The notes below the pieces were generated by a model. That model did no database searches and was not told the DNA's origin. It was given only the letters and a program-made list of their open reading frames with translations. Position numbers and translations under genes: made by a program. Positions 24,821-34,233 of a stretch of DNA of 45,681 nt are shown piece by piece. Numbering within the stretch: the first letter of the stretch is position 1; each line of letters opens with the position of its first letter. The DNA is from Brasilonema bromeliae SPC951 (GTDB lineage: Bacteria; Cyanobacteriota; Cyanobacteriia; Cyanobacteriales; Nostocaceae): the NCBI RefSeq assembly GCF_012912135.1, contig NZ_QMEB01000011.1, positions 1 through 45,681 of the forward strand, written 5' to 3'.

Positions 24821-26134
24821 TTATCTTTCCACTTCAGCGACTTCCTTAGGTACACCTGCTGTCAAGACTTCATGACCTGTTGATGTTACCAAAACATCAT
24901 CCTCAATCCGAATACCGATACCAACCCAACGTGGATCTGTCTGTGGCTGGTCTTCTGCGAGCTTGGTATCTGGGACAATATAAAGTCCTGGTTCTACCGT
25001 CAGCACCTGACCTGGTTGTAAAATCTGCGGGTTATCGTCACCATGCTGATAAACACCCACATCATGAACATCTAAACCTAACCAATGACCAGTACGATGC
25101 ATATAGTACGGCTTGTATTTTTCTTCTTCGATCAGCTTGTCGATTTCACCTTTAAGGATACCAAGTTCAACTAAGCCTTCTGTCAGGACGCGTACGGCTG
25201 TATCGTGAATTTGTTTGTAGGGGTTACCTGGTTGGACTTGGGCGATCGCTTGCTTTTGTGCTTCCAAAACAATCTCATAAAGTCTCTTTTGTTCTGGGGT
25301 AAATTTGCCACCTACCGGAAATGTACGCGTGATATCGGAGTTGTAATAACCATAAGCACAACCAGCATCAATCAGCAGCAACTCCTTGTCCTGCATTTTT
25401 CGGTCATTTTCAATGTAGTGCAGAATGCAGGAATTCACCCCAGAAGCAACTATTGAGGGGTAAGCTGGTCCAAGGGCACCCCGGAGGCGAAAGATATGTT
25501 CAATCTCTGCTTGAACTTCGTACTCGTAGCGCCCTGGTTGTGTAAATTTCATGGCGTGATTGTGTGCTTCAACTGCAATATCAGCAGCTTTCTGCATCAA
25601 CTCCAATTCTGCTTGACTTTTCATTAATCGCATGCTGTGCAGAATTGGACCAGTATCTTCAATCGCAATTGGTCCTGTACCGCGCTTGGGATAAGTCCGC
25701 ATCAAACGCTGCCAATGATTAAGGATTGTGTCGTTGAAAGTGCGATCGCGTCCTAGATGGTAATATATCCGATCAGCTTTTTCCAAATACTGTGGCAATT
25801 TTTCATCGAGTTCGGCAATAGGGTAAGCAACCGATGCACCATACACTTGTTTTGCCGCTTCTACCCCACAGCGATAACCACTCCAGACTTCTTTCTCTCT
25901 ATCTTTAGGTTGGACAAACAACACAAACCGATGTTCTGGGTGTGATGGTGCTAAAACTGCTACTGCTTGCGGTTCGTTAAACCCAGTCAGATAGTAAAAG
26001 TCGCTGTCTTGCCGAAAAGCGTATTCAACATCATTGTGCATAACGGCTGTTGGCGCGCTACGAAAGATTGCAGTCCCATTGCCAATTTTTGACATCAATT
26101 GCTCACGGCGCTGCTGGTATTCTGCCTGCATCAT
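24821..26134 (-). CDS. pepP: Xaa-Pro aminopeptidase (M24B)
   Basis: 437 aa, removes N-terminal residues preceding proline. The N-terminal aminopeptidase-P domain spans 1-170. The di-metal pitta-bread domain has D in LLIDAGCAYGYYNSD and the next D in SDITRTFP, H in HRTGHWLGLDVHD, E in LTVEPGLYI and E in GIRIEDDVLVT. These are the five ligands expected. Cytosolic. Two tandem ATG codons (26134 and 26131) make the exact start uncertain by one residue. Convergent with the deacetylase with a 5-nt gap. Confidence 0.95.
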   Translation of the reverse strand: MMQAEYQQRREQLMSKIGNGTAIFRSAPTAVMHNDVEYAFRQDSDFYYLTGFNEPQAVAVLAPSHPEHRFVLFVQPKDREKEVWSGYRCGVEAAKQVYGASVAYPIAELDEKLPQYLEKADRIYYHLGRDRTFNDTILNHWQRLMRTYPKRGTGPIAIEDTGPILHSMRLMKSQAELELMQKAADIAVEAHNHAMKFTQPGRYEYEVQAEIEHIFRLRGALGPAYPSIVASGVNSCILHYIENDRKMQDKELLLIDAGCAYGYYNSDITRTFPVGGKFTPEQKRLYEIVLEAQKQAIAQVQPGNPYKQIHDTAVRVLTEGLVELGILKGEIDKLIEEEKYKPYYMHRTGHWLGLDVHDVGVYQHGDDNPQILQPGQVLTVEPGLYIVPDTKLAEDQPQTDPRWVGIGIRIEDDVLVTSTGHEVLTAGVPKEVAEVER

Positions 26135-26449
26135 TCTAATGGTGTTTCTTTATTAATTATTGTTTCAAAAGTACTCAAAACTATAAGTTTCTCTAGTTAG
26201 TTTGTACTTACTTTCATCCAGACCTATTATATACTCTTTGATAAATTCTTTGTAGTTTCTATACCTCAAGTATGATTATATTTGCTTGATGTATTAATTC
26301 ATATAGAGTAATAAATAATACCATTGACTCAGAGAGTGGTCACTACAGTATTGTTACTCTAGAATGAGATATGCCTTGTATTAAGTTGTACAAAACTGTT
26401 TTTTGTTCAGTAGCTCAAAAGAAGTTCCCCACTCAGGCGATAGATAAGA
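26135..26449. other. Intergenic region upstream of the CMD-like/cyclase pair
   Basis: About 315 nt, AT-rich, between divergent genes. No ORF or repeat recognised. It should hold the promoters of pepP and of the CMD-like/adenylate cyclase operon. Confidence 0.5.
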
Positions 26450-26992
26450 ATGGCTAAATTTCCCATCATCGAATACGAGCAACTCAGCGATTCCAACGTC
26501 AAAGCGATATATGAAGAGATTCAGGTTGAACTTGGATTTGGCATAGTGCCAAATTTATTTAAATCAATGGCAATCAACCCTAGGATATTGGAAGCGAATT
26601 GGAAGAAATTTCGCAGCACTATCCTCAAAGGAGATGTTCCACGCACACTCAAGGAAATGCTAGGAATTGCTATTTCCCAAGCTAATAGTAGTCCTTATGC
26701 ACTGAATGTCCATTTGCATGGATTATCATCATTAGGCATGAGCGAAGAAGTTTTAAGAACCCTAGTTTCAGATTTCGCAGCCTGTCCGCTTCCTGAACGT
26801 GAAAAAGCAGTGATCGGCTTTGGCTTGAAAGCCGCGACTGAACCGCACGCACTCACGAGTAAAGATTACCAACACCTCTATGACTTAGGTTTAGACGATT
26901 CTGAAATATTTGAGATTGTCGCCACAGCAGACTTATTTACAAGTGTCAATAAATATACGGATTCAATTTCATTAGAAATTGATACATTATGA
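26450..26992 (+). CDS. AhpD/CMD-fold protein lacking the redox cysteines
   Basis: 180 aa, all-helical. The core resembles peroxidase-related carboxymuconolactone-decarboxylase proteins: FGIVPNLFKSMAINPRIL, then KEMLGIAISQANSSPYALNVH. In the active family this reads NxCxYCxxxH; here the two cysteines are replaced by S81 and A84, while Y83 and H88 remain. Thus thiol peroxidase chemistry is not expected. The gene overlaps the adenylate cyclase gene by 4 nt (ATGA), so the proteins are likely made together. A sensory or scaffolding partner role is inferred. The substitution is seen directly; the fold assignment is by motif. Confidence 0.85.
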   Translation: MAKFPIIEYEQLSDSNVKAIYEEIQVELGFGIVPNLFKSMAINPRILEANWKKFRSTILKGDVPRTLKEMLGIAISQANSSPYALNVHLHGLSSLGMSEEVLRTLVSDFAACPLPEREKAVIGFGLKAATEPHALTSKDYQHLYDLGLDDSEIFEIVATADLFTSVNKYTDSISLEIDTL

Positions 26993-28362
26993 CTTTTCTT
27001 CCCGTCTCTATTGGTAGTAGGCTGGAACAACAAGATTATCAACAACTGTTGTTCCTTTCCCGTCGCCTGCTTGCTGAAGCCCAAGCGCTTTCCAGTAGGA
27101 TCGCAGCTGTTAATGAAATTGCGATCGCCATCAATCGTTCGCTGAAGCTGGATGAGATTTTGCGGGTTGTTAGTAAACAAGCAAAATGGTTGCTAGACTT
27201 CGAGCATTGTAGCGTTTGCCTGCGCGATACGACTAACGGTTCTTGGCGTATCGTGACGCTGTTTGGTTCTACTGTCGAAGTCAAGTTTTCTGACACAACA
27301 CAAATGGGTGTCGTTGGTATGAGTCTGAAAACAGGTCAAGCCCGACTCATTCATGAAAACTCTACAAGCGGTTTTCTTAGCCAGTACCAATCGCAGATCA
27401 TCATTCCTTTGGAATGTGATCATCGGGTGCTTGGTACGATCAACTTTGCCACCTCAGCACCAAAAACTTACACTCAAGAAGATTTACGCATTGGCTATTT
27501 ACTAGGCGTGCAATTATCAGCAGCCATCCGTAATGCTGAACGTTTTGAAGAGTTAAATCGGCTGTATCTTGAACTAGAAAAAGAAAAACGCAAGACAGAG
27601 GAATTGCTTTTGAATATACTACCAATAGATATTGCCTCTGAACTCAAGCAGACTGGTGCTGTTAAGCCTGTCTATTATGAATCTGCCTCTGTTCTGTTTA
27701 CAGACTTTAAGAATTTTACTAAGTTATCAGAACAGTTGACTCCACAAGAATTGGTTGATGAACTAGATTATTGTTTCTCTTGTTTTGACCAATTTATTGA
27801 AGCACATAACTTGGAAAAATTGAAAACAATTGGTGACAGTTATATGTGTGTTGGGGGAATTCCAAATCACAACAAAACTCATGCCATTGATGCTGTACTA
27901 GCTGCTATCAATATTCGCACTTTTATGGAATGGCGTAAAAAAGAAAAGGCGTTTTTAAATCAACCATATTGGGATATTCGTATTGGTATTCATTCCGGAC
28001 CGTTATTAGCAGGTGTGATTGGACGTAAGAAGTTTGCTTACGATGTTTGGGGTGACACTGTTAACACAGCTTCGAGAATGGAATCATCTGGTCTGACTGG
28101 AAGTATTAATATTTCTCTCTCAACTTTTGAGTTAATTAAAGATTTTTTTATAGTTGAATCTAGAGGCAAAGTTAATGCCAAAAATAAGGGCGAAATTGAT
28201 ATGTATATTGTTAATGGTATTAAAGATAGTCTCGCTGTAGATCCAACAGGTTTATTACCAAATAAGGAATTTAATCAATTGTATTTTGCTATCCAACCAG
28301 AAACAGATACATTAATTGAAGAGGATTTTATTGATCAAAAAACGTGTTGTCCTAATCATTGA
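26989..28362 (+). CDS. GAF-domain class III adenylate cyclase
   Basis: 457 aa, soluble. Residues about 36-185 form a GAF sensor domain. A linker (LLLNILPIDIASELK) precedes the cyclase domain at 230-415. Metal ligands are D239 (LFTDFKNFT) and D283 (TIGDSY). Adenine is selected by K279 and D352 (KLKTIGD and AYDVWGDTVNTASR), so the product should be cAMP, not cGMP. Transition-state residues N359 and R363 are present, so the enzyme looks active. The start overlaps the upstream CMD-like gene by 4 nt. Cyanobacterial cyclases respond to light, bicarbonate or nitrogen; the GAF ligand here is unknown. Confidence 0.93.
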   Translation: MTFLPVSIGSRLEQQDYQQLLFLSRRLLAEAQALSSRIAAVNEIAIAINRSLKLDEILRVVSKQAKWLLDFEHCSVCLRDTTNGSWRIVTLFGSTVEVKFSDTTQMGVVGMSLKTGQARLIHENSTSGFLSQYQSQIIIPLECDHRVLGTINFATSAPKTYTQEDLRIGYLLGVQLSAAIRNAERFEELNRLYLELEKEKRKTEELLLNILPIDIASELKQTGAVKPVYYESASVLFTDFKNFTKLSEQLTPQELVDELDYCFSCFDQFIEAHNLEKLKTIGDSYMCVGGIPNHNKTHAIDAVLAAINIRTFMEWRKKEKAFLNQPYWDIRIGIHSGPLLAGVIGRKKFAYDVWGDTVNTASRMESSGLTGSINISLSTFELIKDFFIVESRGKVNAKNKGEIDMYIVNGIKDSLAVDPTGLLPNKEFNQLYFAIQPETDTLIEEDFIDQKTCCPNH

Positions 28363-28396
28363 ATTAGTGTAAAGAACTAAACAGGGCTAAACTTCT

Positions 28397-31300
28397 TTAC
28401 TCATCTTTTTCAACTAAAGTTGCAATCGTTTGCACAAGCATTTTTGGCTCGATTGGTTTAGAAAGATGCTGTTGAAATCCAGCTGCCAGTGCCTGCTGGC
28501 GGTCAATTTCCCCGGCATACGCAGTGAGGGCGATTGCCACAATCTGCTTACCTTGTAATATTGCCTGCATTTGTTGCATCAGCATATAACCATCCATCTC
28601 TGGCATTCCGATGTCACTGACTAGTACGTCGGGTTTAGATCGGGCTAGAACATCCAATGCAGCTAAAGCCGACGGTACAGAGGTGACGATCGCTCCCGCG
28701 TGTTCCAGAACAAAAGCAATTAACTCACGAGTGTCTACCTCATCGTCAACAACAAGCACCCGAACATTTGAAAGTGGTAAGGCGGGAGGGGTCAGCGATA
28801 CAGCAGTTTGTTCATCCTTTGTCCCACGATGTTCATTTCTTAGCAATGGCAAGTTGACGGTAAATGTTGCCCCCTTTCCTTCGCCTGGACTCTCGGCTTG
28901 AATCGTACCTCCGTGCAGTTCAACAATTTGCCGTGCGATCGCCAGCCCCAACCCCAATCCGCCAAATTTGCGGGTTGTTGCTGCATCCTCTTGTCGGAAA
29001 TGTTCAAAGACATAAGGCAGAAAGTTAGGATTAATCCCAATTCCTGTATCGCTCACTTGAATTTGGGCATGAGTTTCAGTTTGGGTTAATGTAACTGTAA
29101 TTTGACCTCCTTGAGGCGTAAATTTGACTGCATTGGATAAAAGATTCCACACCACCTGCTGCAACCGCCCTGCATCTGCGCTAATCGTTCCAATCGCGGG
29201 TGAAAGTGTCGTCTGAATTTCCAGTGACTTAGCAACTGCTGCTAATCGAACGGTTTCTAAAGCGGCCCAGATGACTGCACCCAAATCGACGGGCATCACA
29301 TTCAAACTGAGTTTACCGCGTAGAATGCGAGAGATATCAAGCAAATCCTCAATGAGTTGCACCTGTAGCTTGGCGTTGCGCTCAATGGTTTCCAGTGCAT
29401 AAGCGGTTTTTGCCGCATCCAATCTGCCGTTGCGAAGCAAAGTAGTCCAACCTAAGATAGGGTTGAGGGGCGATCGCAACTCATGAGACAGCACTGCCAA
29501 AAACTCATCTTTAATTCGGTTTGCGTTTTCGGCGGCTTCTCGTGCAGTTTGTTCTCGTTGCAGGATTTGTTCTCGTTCGGCTTCAATGCGCTTGCGATCG
29601 CTGACATCTTTGAAAAGTATGGCGACTTTTTGGCTTTTCGGCTGCCCAACGCGGAACGCATAAACATCGAACCAACGGTTCATCGCTTCGGAGCCATTTT
29701 CAAACCGGAGGGATTCGCCCGTCAGCGCGACTTTGCCGTAAATCTCAACCCAGTGATCTTCGAGATTCGGAACTAACTGACGCGCCGTTTTACCCTCTGC
29801 CTGTTCGAGTCCCGTTTGTTTCTCGAATGCTGGATTGGTTTCTAAAAAGCGGTAATCGAGCGGCGTATCGTTTTCATCATACAGCATTTCGATGACGCAA
29901 AAGCCTTCGTCAATCGACTCAAACAGCGTTCGATAGCGTTCCTCAGATCGGCGCGAGGCTTCTTGTGCTTGTTTGCGATCAGTGATATCAATGATAAATT
30001 CCACGCCTTCTTCGGCGTTGAGGCGCGTTGCGGCAAACAATGCCCACCAGCGGGAGCCGTCCTTGCGGATGTATTCCTTTTCGTAAGGCGTTGTGTACCC
30101 GTTTGATATAAACTCCTCGACCGCTCGCACCGAATGCGGCATCCACTCTGGCGGGGTCATTTTGTTCCACCGCACCCGTCCTTGCTCTAAATCTTCACGG
30201 CTGTAACCGCTCATGCACAGAAAAGCGTCGTTGGCATCCGTAATAAAACCGTCTGTTTTGAAGAAAATGACACCCACCGTTTCGATAGCGATCGCCCGGC
30301 GCAGTCGTTCCTCGGATTCGCGCAACGCCAATTCCGCGCGCTTGCGTTCGCTGATGTCAAACGATACGCCCACCAAGCGGATTGCTTGTCCTGCGTCGTT
30401 ATAGAAAAATTGTCCAAACTCGGCAAGCCAAACCACCTGCCCATTATCTGCTCGAATAATCCGATGTTCACAACGGTACAACGTCTGGTTCTGTTGGGCT
30501 TGCTCGATCGCCTGCATGGTTCGGTCTAACTCTTCTGGATGCAATCGTGAATGCCATAGTTCAATCATCGCTTCACCAGAAAGCACTGGCTCGTAACCTA
30601 GTAGCCGGAAGTGTTGCTCATTCCAGATCGCGCGTCCGGTTTGCAGGTTCGCATCCCAAGTACCCATGCCTGCACCACTTGTCGCTAGGCTGAGGCGTTC
30701 CTCACTCTGGCGTAATTCGGTTTCTGCTTGCTTGCGATCGCTAATGTCGCTCGAAACCCCCAAAATCTGACGAGGAATTCCCTCTGCTGTGCGATTAAAG
30801 ACAACGCTTTGAGAATTGAACCAACGGTAGCTACCATTTGCATGACGAGCTCGGTATTCAATTGTGTTCACCATCCCGTCGGTTGCGGCACGAAATGTCT
30901 CAAGGTAGGCAGATAAATGCGGGATGTCGTCTGGGTGAATGATCCTGGCAAGCACGTCTTTTCCCATCACCTGAAGTTGCTCAGACGTATAGCCCAATAA
31001 ATCTGTAATTTGACGGCTGGTATAAACGCTTTGCTGTTCGATTAAATCATGCACAAACAGAATTCCAGGCATGGCTTCAATGATCTGCTGACTGTAGTGC
31101 AGACTCTCTTGTAGCTGTGCTTCTATCTGTTTGCGTGCCGTAATGTTTTCAAACGACAGTCCTAAGCATTGATTGGGCAGCGCAAACGCTTTCAAGCTAT
31201 AAATGCCTGCGGTAACCCCATCATCGCTGTAGGAAACTTCGCCTAAATCCAACGGTTGCCCGGTCTGCACTACAGTTATGTAATGCTCTACCAGTGGCGA

Positions 31301-33757
31301 TTGCAGCAGCATTGAGAAGTTTTGAGCCATCGTCGTTCCAATCAACGACTCAAAATCAACACCTGTGACTTCAGTAGCAGCAGGATTGGCAATTAACAAC
31401 CGAAAAGAGCCAGGATCGTTGGGGTCTTCAAGTTGCCAAACCACGATGCCAACTTGAGTACTGCGAACCACATCGGCATAGAGTTGAATTTGACGGTGGG
31501 CGCTTTCTCGGCGCGATCGCCCAAGTTCTAAATTAGCCGCAACACGGGCAAGCAGTTCGCGAGTGCTAAAGGGCTTGATCAAATAATCATCAGCACCGGT
31601 TTGCAATCCTTCGACTGTCGATTCTTCTCCTGCACGAGCAGACAGCAGCAAAATCGGAATTTCGCGAGTTTTCGGTGAAGCCCGCAATTGTCGCAGCAAC
31701 TCAAAGCCATCCATTCCTGGCATCATCACATCGCTGAGTACTAAATCAGGTGTGCAGGTGTGAATAGATACCAATGCAGTTTCGCCATCTGCAACCACGT
31801 CTACCTCATAGAACTGGCTGAGGATGCCATGCAGGTAACCTCGCATATCAGCATTGTCATCGACCAGCAGAATCCGGGCAGAGGGGCGGGGGGGCACAGA
31901 GGCACACAAGAGAGTTTCTTGCTCCCCCTCTTCTTTGGGTAGCCAGCTTAAAGCTTCCTCGACATAAGAGATTGCACCAGAAGCAGTGGAGGTTTGGGTG
32001 CGGCTGGCGTTGAGGCACTCAAGCGGCAAATGAGCCGTTCCGATCGGCAACCGAACGGTAAAGGAACTGCCCTGACCTAGCGTACTGTTAACAGCGATCG
32101 CCCCACCATGCAGCTGGACTAATTCCTGAACCAACGATAGCCCAATGCCCGTTCCCTCCAAGGTGCGTCCGCGTGCGCCTGCGACTCGATGAAACCGCTC
32201 AAATAACCGGGGAATCTCGTCTGCCGGAATGCCAGTACCTGTATCGCCCACTACCAGTTCTACTTGGTCGCCAATCGAACGCACAGAAACCGCAATTTCT
32301 CCCTCAAACGTGAACTTGAACGCATTCGAGAGCAGATTTAACACAATCTTCTCCCACATTTCGCGATCAACATAAATGGGTTCTGGCAAGGGAGGGCAAT
32401 CGACGGTTAATTGCAGTCCGGCTTGCTCAACGGCTGAGCGAAAAATACTCGCCAGTTCTGCGGTATGCGTAGCTAAATCGGTTGGCTCATAGCAAGCTAT
32501 AGTGCGTCCGGCTTCAATGCGCGAGAAATCTAACAGGGTGTTGACAAGCTTGAGTAGGCGCGTTCCATTGCGCTGCACCATCTCTAATTGCGATCGCGCT
32601 TTTGCAGGTAAAATTCCCTCTAATTCCGTTAATGTCTGCTCTAGTGGAGACAGCATCAGCGTCAGTGGTGTGCGAAATTCGTGGCTGACGTTGCTAAAAA
32701 AGGTGGTTTTTGCCCGATCAAGTTCTGCCAGGGCTTCCACTCGCTTGCGTTCTTCTTCATACGCACGAGCATTGGCTATCGCCGTCGCAACCTGCCCCGC
32801 AACAAGTTCTAAAAAGCCGCGATACTCCGAGTTCAGCGCCAGGTAGGGACTGGGACCCACAACTAAAAATCCTGTGATGCCTTCTTGCGTTTGGGCAGGG
32901 ATTGGTAAAATTAAGGCAGTGTTGGGCAGTTCTGGTTGCGCCTCGGCATCTAGTCCAAAATCATCTCGCAAATTGCTCACGAACTGCGGCTCAAGAGTCT
33001 GCATCACCTGGGCAAATGCCCACACTCCAGCGACATCCTGACGGCAATCGACGGTAGTTAAATTCAGGGGAGAGTCTGCTGCTAGTCCGGTTTCACTCAC
33101 CTGCTGGGCAAAAGTTTGTTGACTGTTGAGCAGGTACAACAGGGCAAACGGAATATCAGCGCGATTGCTGGCTAAGGTGTTGATCGCCACTTGCCCTGCC
33201 GCTTGAACGGTTCGCACTCTTGTGGTATTGACTGCCAGTTCACGTAAAGTATGGAGACGGCGCTCTCCCAAAACCCGTTCGGTTGTTTCTGTCACCGTGC
33301 AAAGAATGCCGCCGATCTCACCACCTTCATCCCGAATGGCACTGTAGGAAAACGAGAAATACGTTTCCTCGTCATAGCCGTAGCGACGAATAATGAACCG
33401 CATGTCAACAGACTTGACCGCTTTGCCCGTGTTGTAAACACGCCCAATCAGGCGCTCAACCGTTTCCCACGCTTCTGACCAGCAATCGCTCATTCGCTGC
33501 CCCAATGCTTTCGGGTGTTTACTCCCTAACATGGGTACATAGGCATCGTTGTAGAACTGCACCAACTCGGTTCCCCAACAAATCAGCATCCCAAAAGCAG
33601 ATTCCAGGCAGATACTTACCGCCGTTCGTAAGCTAGGCGACCAGCCCTCGACCGCGCCCACCGGAGTCGTTGTCCAATCGAACGACCGAATGAGTGCTCC
33701 CATCTCACTGTCGTTGACGAAGCTGAATTCAGAGACCGACGCCGGTTCTTGAGCCAC
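28397..33757 (-). CDS. Giant hybrid histidine kinase: two kinase cores, two receivers, six PAS, one GAF
   Basis: 1786 aa, no membrane segment seen. Order by residue: PAS-like 10-165; GAF 180-335; HisKA with phospho-His H359 (NVSHEFRTPL) and ATPase to 575; receiver 628-745 with D676; five PAS units 755-1395; second HisKA with H1425 (AVLSHELRSPL) and ATPase 1535-1640; C-terminal receiver 1665-1785 with D1715. N, G1 and G2 boxes are visible in both ATPases (DTGTGIP, DTGIGI). It could run a multi-step His-Asp relay within one protein. Only 5 nt separate it from the upstream XRE gene, so the two form an operon. The input signal is unknown. Confidence 0.95.
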   Translation of the reverse strand: MAQEPASVSEFSFVNDSEMGALIRSFDWTTTPVGAVEGWSPSLRTAVSICLESAFGMLICWGTELVQFYNDAYVPMLGSKHPKALGQRMSDCWSEAWETVERLIGRVYNTGKAVKSVDMRFIIRRYGYDEETYFSFSYSAIRDEGGEIGGILCTVTETTERVLGERRLHTLRELAVNTTRVRTVQAAGQVAINTLASNRADIPFALLYLLNSQQTFAQQVSETGLAADSPLNLTTVDCRQDVAGVWAFAQVMQTLEPQFVSNLRDDFGLDAEAQPELPNTALILPIPAQTQEGITGFLVVGPSPYLALNSEYRGFLELVAGQVATAIANARAYEEERKRVEALAELDRAKTTFFSNVSHEFRTPLTLMLSPLEQTLTELEGILPAKARSQLEMVQRNGTRLLKLVNTLLDFSRIEAGRTIACYEPTDLATHTAELASIFRSAVEQAGLQLTVDCPPLPEPIYVDREMWEKIVLNLLSNAFKFTFEGEIAVSVRSIGDQVELVVGDTGTGIPADEIPRLFERFHRVAGARGRTLEGTGIGLSLVQELVQLHGGAIAVNSTLGQGSSFTVRLPIGTAHLPLECLNASRTQTSTASGAISYVEEALSWLPKEEGEQETLLCASVPPRPSARILLVDDNADMRGYLHGILSQFYEVDVVADGETALVSIHTCTPDLVLSDVMMPGMDGFELLRQLRASPKTREIPILLLSARAGEESTVEGLQTGADDYLIKPFSTRELLARVAANLELGRSRRESAHRQIQLYADVVRSTQVGIVVWQLEDPNDPGSFRLLIANPAATEVTGVDFESLIGTTMAQNFSMLLQSPLVEHYITVVQTGQPLDLGEVSYSDDGVTAGIYSLKAFALPNQCLGLSFENITARKQIEAQLQESLHYSQQIIEAMPGILFVHDLIEQQSVYTSRQITDLLGYTSEQLQVMGKDVLARIIHPDDIPHLSAYLETFRAATDGMVNTIEYRARHANGSYRWFNSQSVVFNRTAEGIPRQILGVSSDISDRKQAETELRQSEERLSLATSGAGMGTWDANLQTGRAIWNEQHFRLLGYEPVLSGEAMIELWHSRLHPEELDRTMQAIEQAQQNQTLYRCEHRIIRADNGQVVWLAEFGQFFYNDAGQAIRLVGVSFDISERKRAELALRESEERLRRAIAIETVGVIFFKTDGFITDANDAFLCMSGYSREDLEQGRVRWNKMTPPEWMPHSVRAVEEFISNGYTTPYEKEYIRKDGSRWWALFAATRLNAEEGVEFIIDITDRKQAQEASRRSEERYRTLFESIDEGFCVIEMLYDENDTPLDYRFLETNPAFEKQTGLEQAEGKTARQLVPNLEDHWVEIYGKVALTGESLRFENGSEAMNRWFDVYAFRVGQPKSQKVAILFKDVSDRKRIEAEREQILQREQTAREAAENANRIKDEFLAVLSHELRSPLNPILGWTTLLRNGRLDAAKTAYALETIERNAKLQVQLIEDLLDISRILRGKLSLNVMPVDLGAVIWAALETVRLAAVAKSLEIQTTLSPAIGTISADAGRLQQVVWNLLSNAVKFTPQGGQITVTLTQTETHAQIQVSDTGIGINPNFLPYVFEHFRQEDAATTRKFGGLGLGLAIARQIVELHGGTIQAESPGEGKGATFTVNLPLLRNEHRGTKDEQTAVSLTPPALPLSNVRVLVVDDEVDTRELIAFVLEHAGAIVTSVPSALAALDVLARSKPDVLVSDIGMPEMDGYMLMQQMQAILQGKQIVAIALTAYAGEIDRQQALAAGFQQHLSKPIEPKMLVQTIATLVEKDE

Positions 33758-33762
33758 AGTTC

Positions 33763-33996
33763 CTACTCCCAGCCATATTTCCTCAGTAAGGCTTGTCCCG
33801 AATCACCCAGTTGGTGCAGCAAGGTTGAAATCTGCTTCCGTGCCAAGGGGAGGGGTCGGGTTCGTCGATTCTCCCAACGGTTGACACTATGAAATGACAC
33901 GCCTAACTTGGCAGCGAGCTCAGCTTGAGAAAGGTGCAGCAACTGTCGAGTTTCCCGAATCAACGCCGCAATTTCTAATTGTTCCACGACTACCAT
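33763..33996 (-). CDS. XRE-family small DNA-binding protein
   Basis: 77 aa. Residues 8-60 are a Cro/CI helix-turn-helix: ALIRETRQLLHLSQAELAAK, recognition helix VSFHSVNRWENRRTRPLP. No dimerisation or sensor domain is attached. It lies 5 nt upstream of the giant hybrid kinase, so it may be its output regulator or an autoregulator of the operon. No linking phospho-acceptor is present on this protein, so any control would be indirect. It could also be a lone phage-type repressor retained beside the kinase. Confidence 0.9.
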   Translation of the reverse strand: MVVVEQLEIAALIRETRQLLHLSQAELAAKLGVSFHSVNRWENRRTRPLPLARKQISTLLHQLGDSGQALLRKYGWE

Positions 33997-34077
33997 TGAG
34001 TTCAGTCCTCTCGATTTGAACTGACAAAACTATAGCAGGTGCGATCTGTGAAAATATCTATCAGAAGATATAGATAA

Positions 34078-34180
34078 ATCGTATCCTGCGGCACGCTACG
34101 CTTTGCGCATACGCCGGATTCGTGCGCGTACTCTGTAGCAGAGCCGCACCCCGAGGGCAGCCGAAGCTGAAGCGGAAACC
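34078..34180. repeat. GC-rich dispersed repeat downstream of the M28 peptidase gene
   Basis: The stretch contains GCGGCACGCTACGC, TTGCGCATACGCCGG and GCAGAGCCGCACCCCGAGGG segments, which look like a typical interspersed palindromic repeat of cyanobacteria. It lies between the XRE gene and the M28 peptidase gene, and is non-coding. The copy number cannot be told here. Confidence 0.45.
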
Positions 34181-34233
34181 TCATAAATAAATTTAGCGGA
34201 CGTGTTACTAGACTACTTGAAGCAGATTTGATA

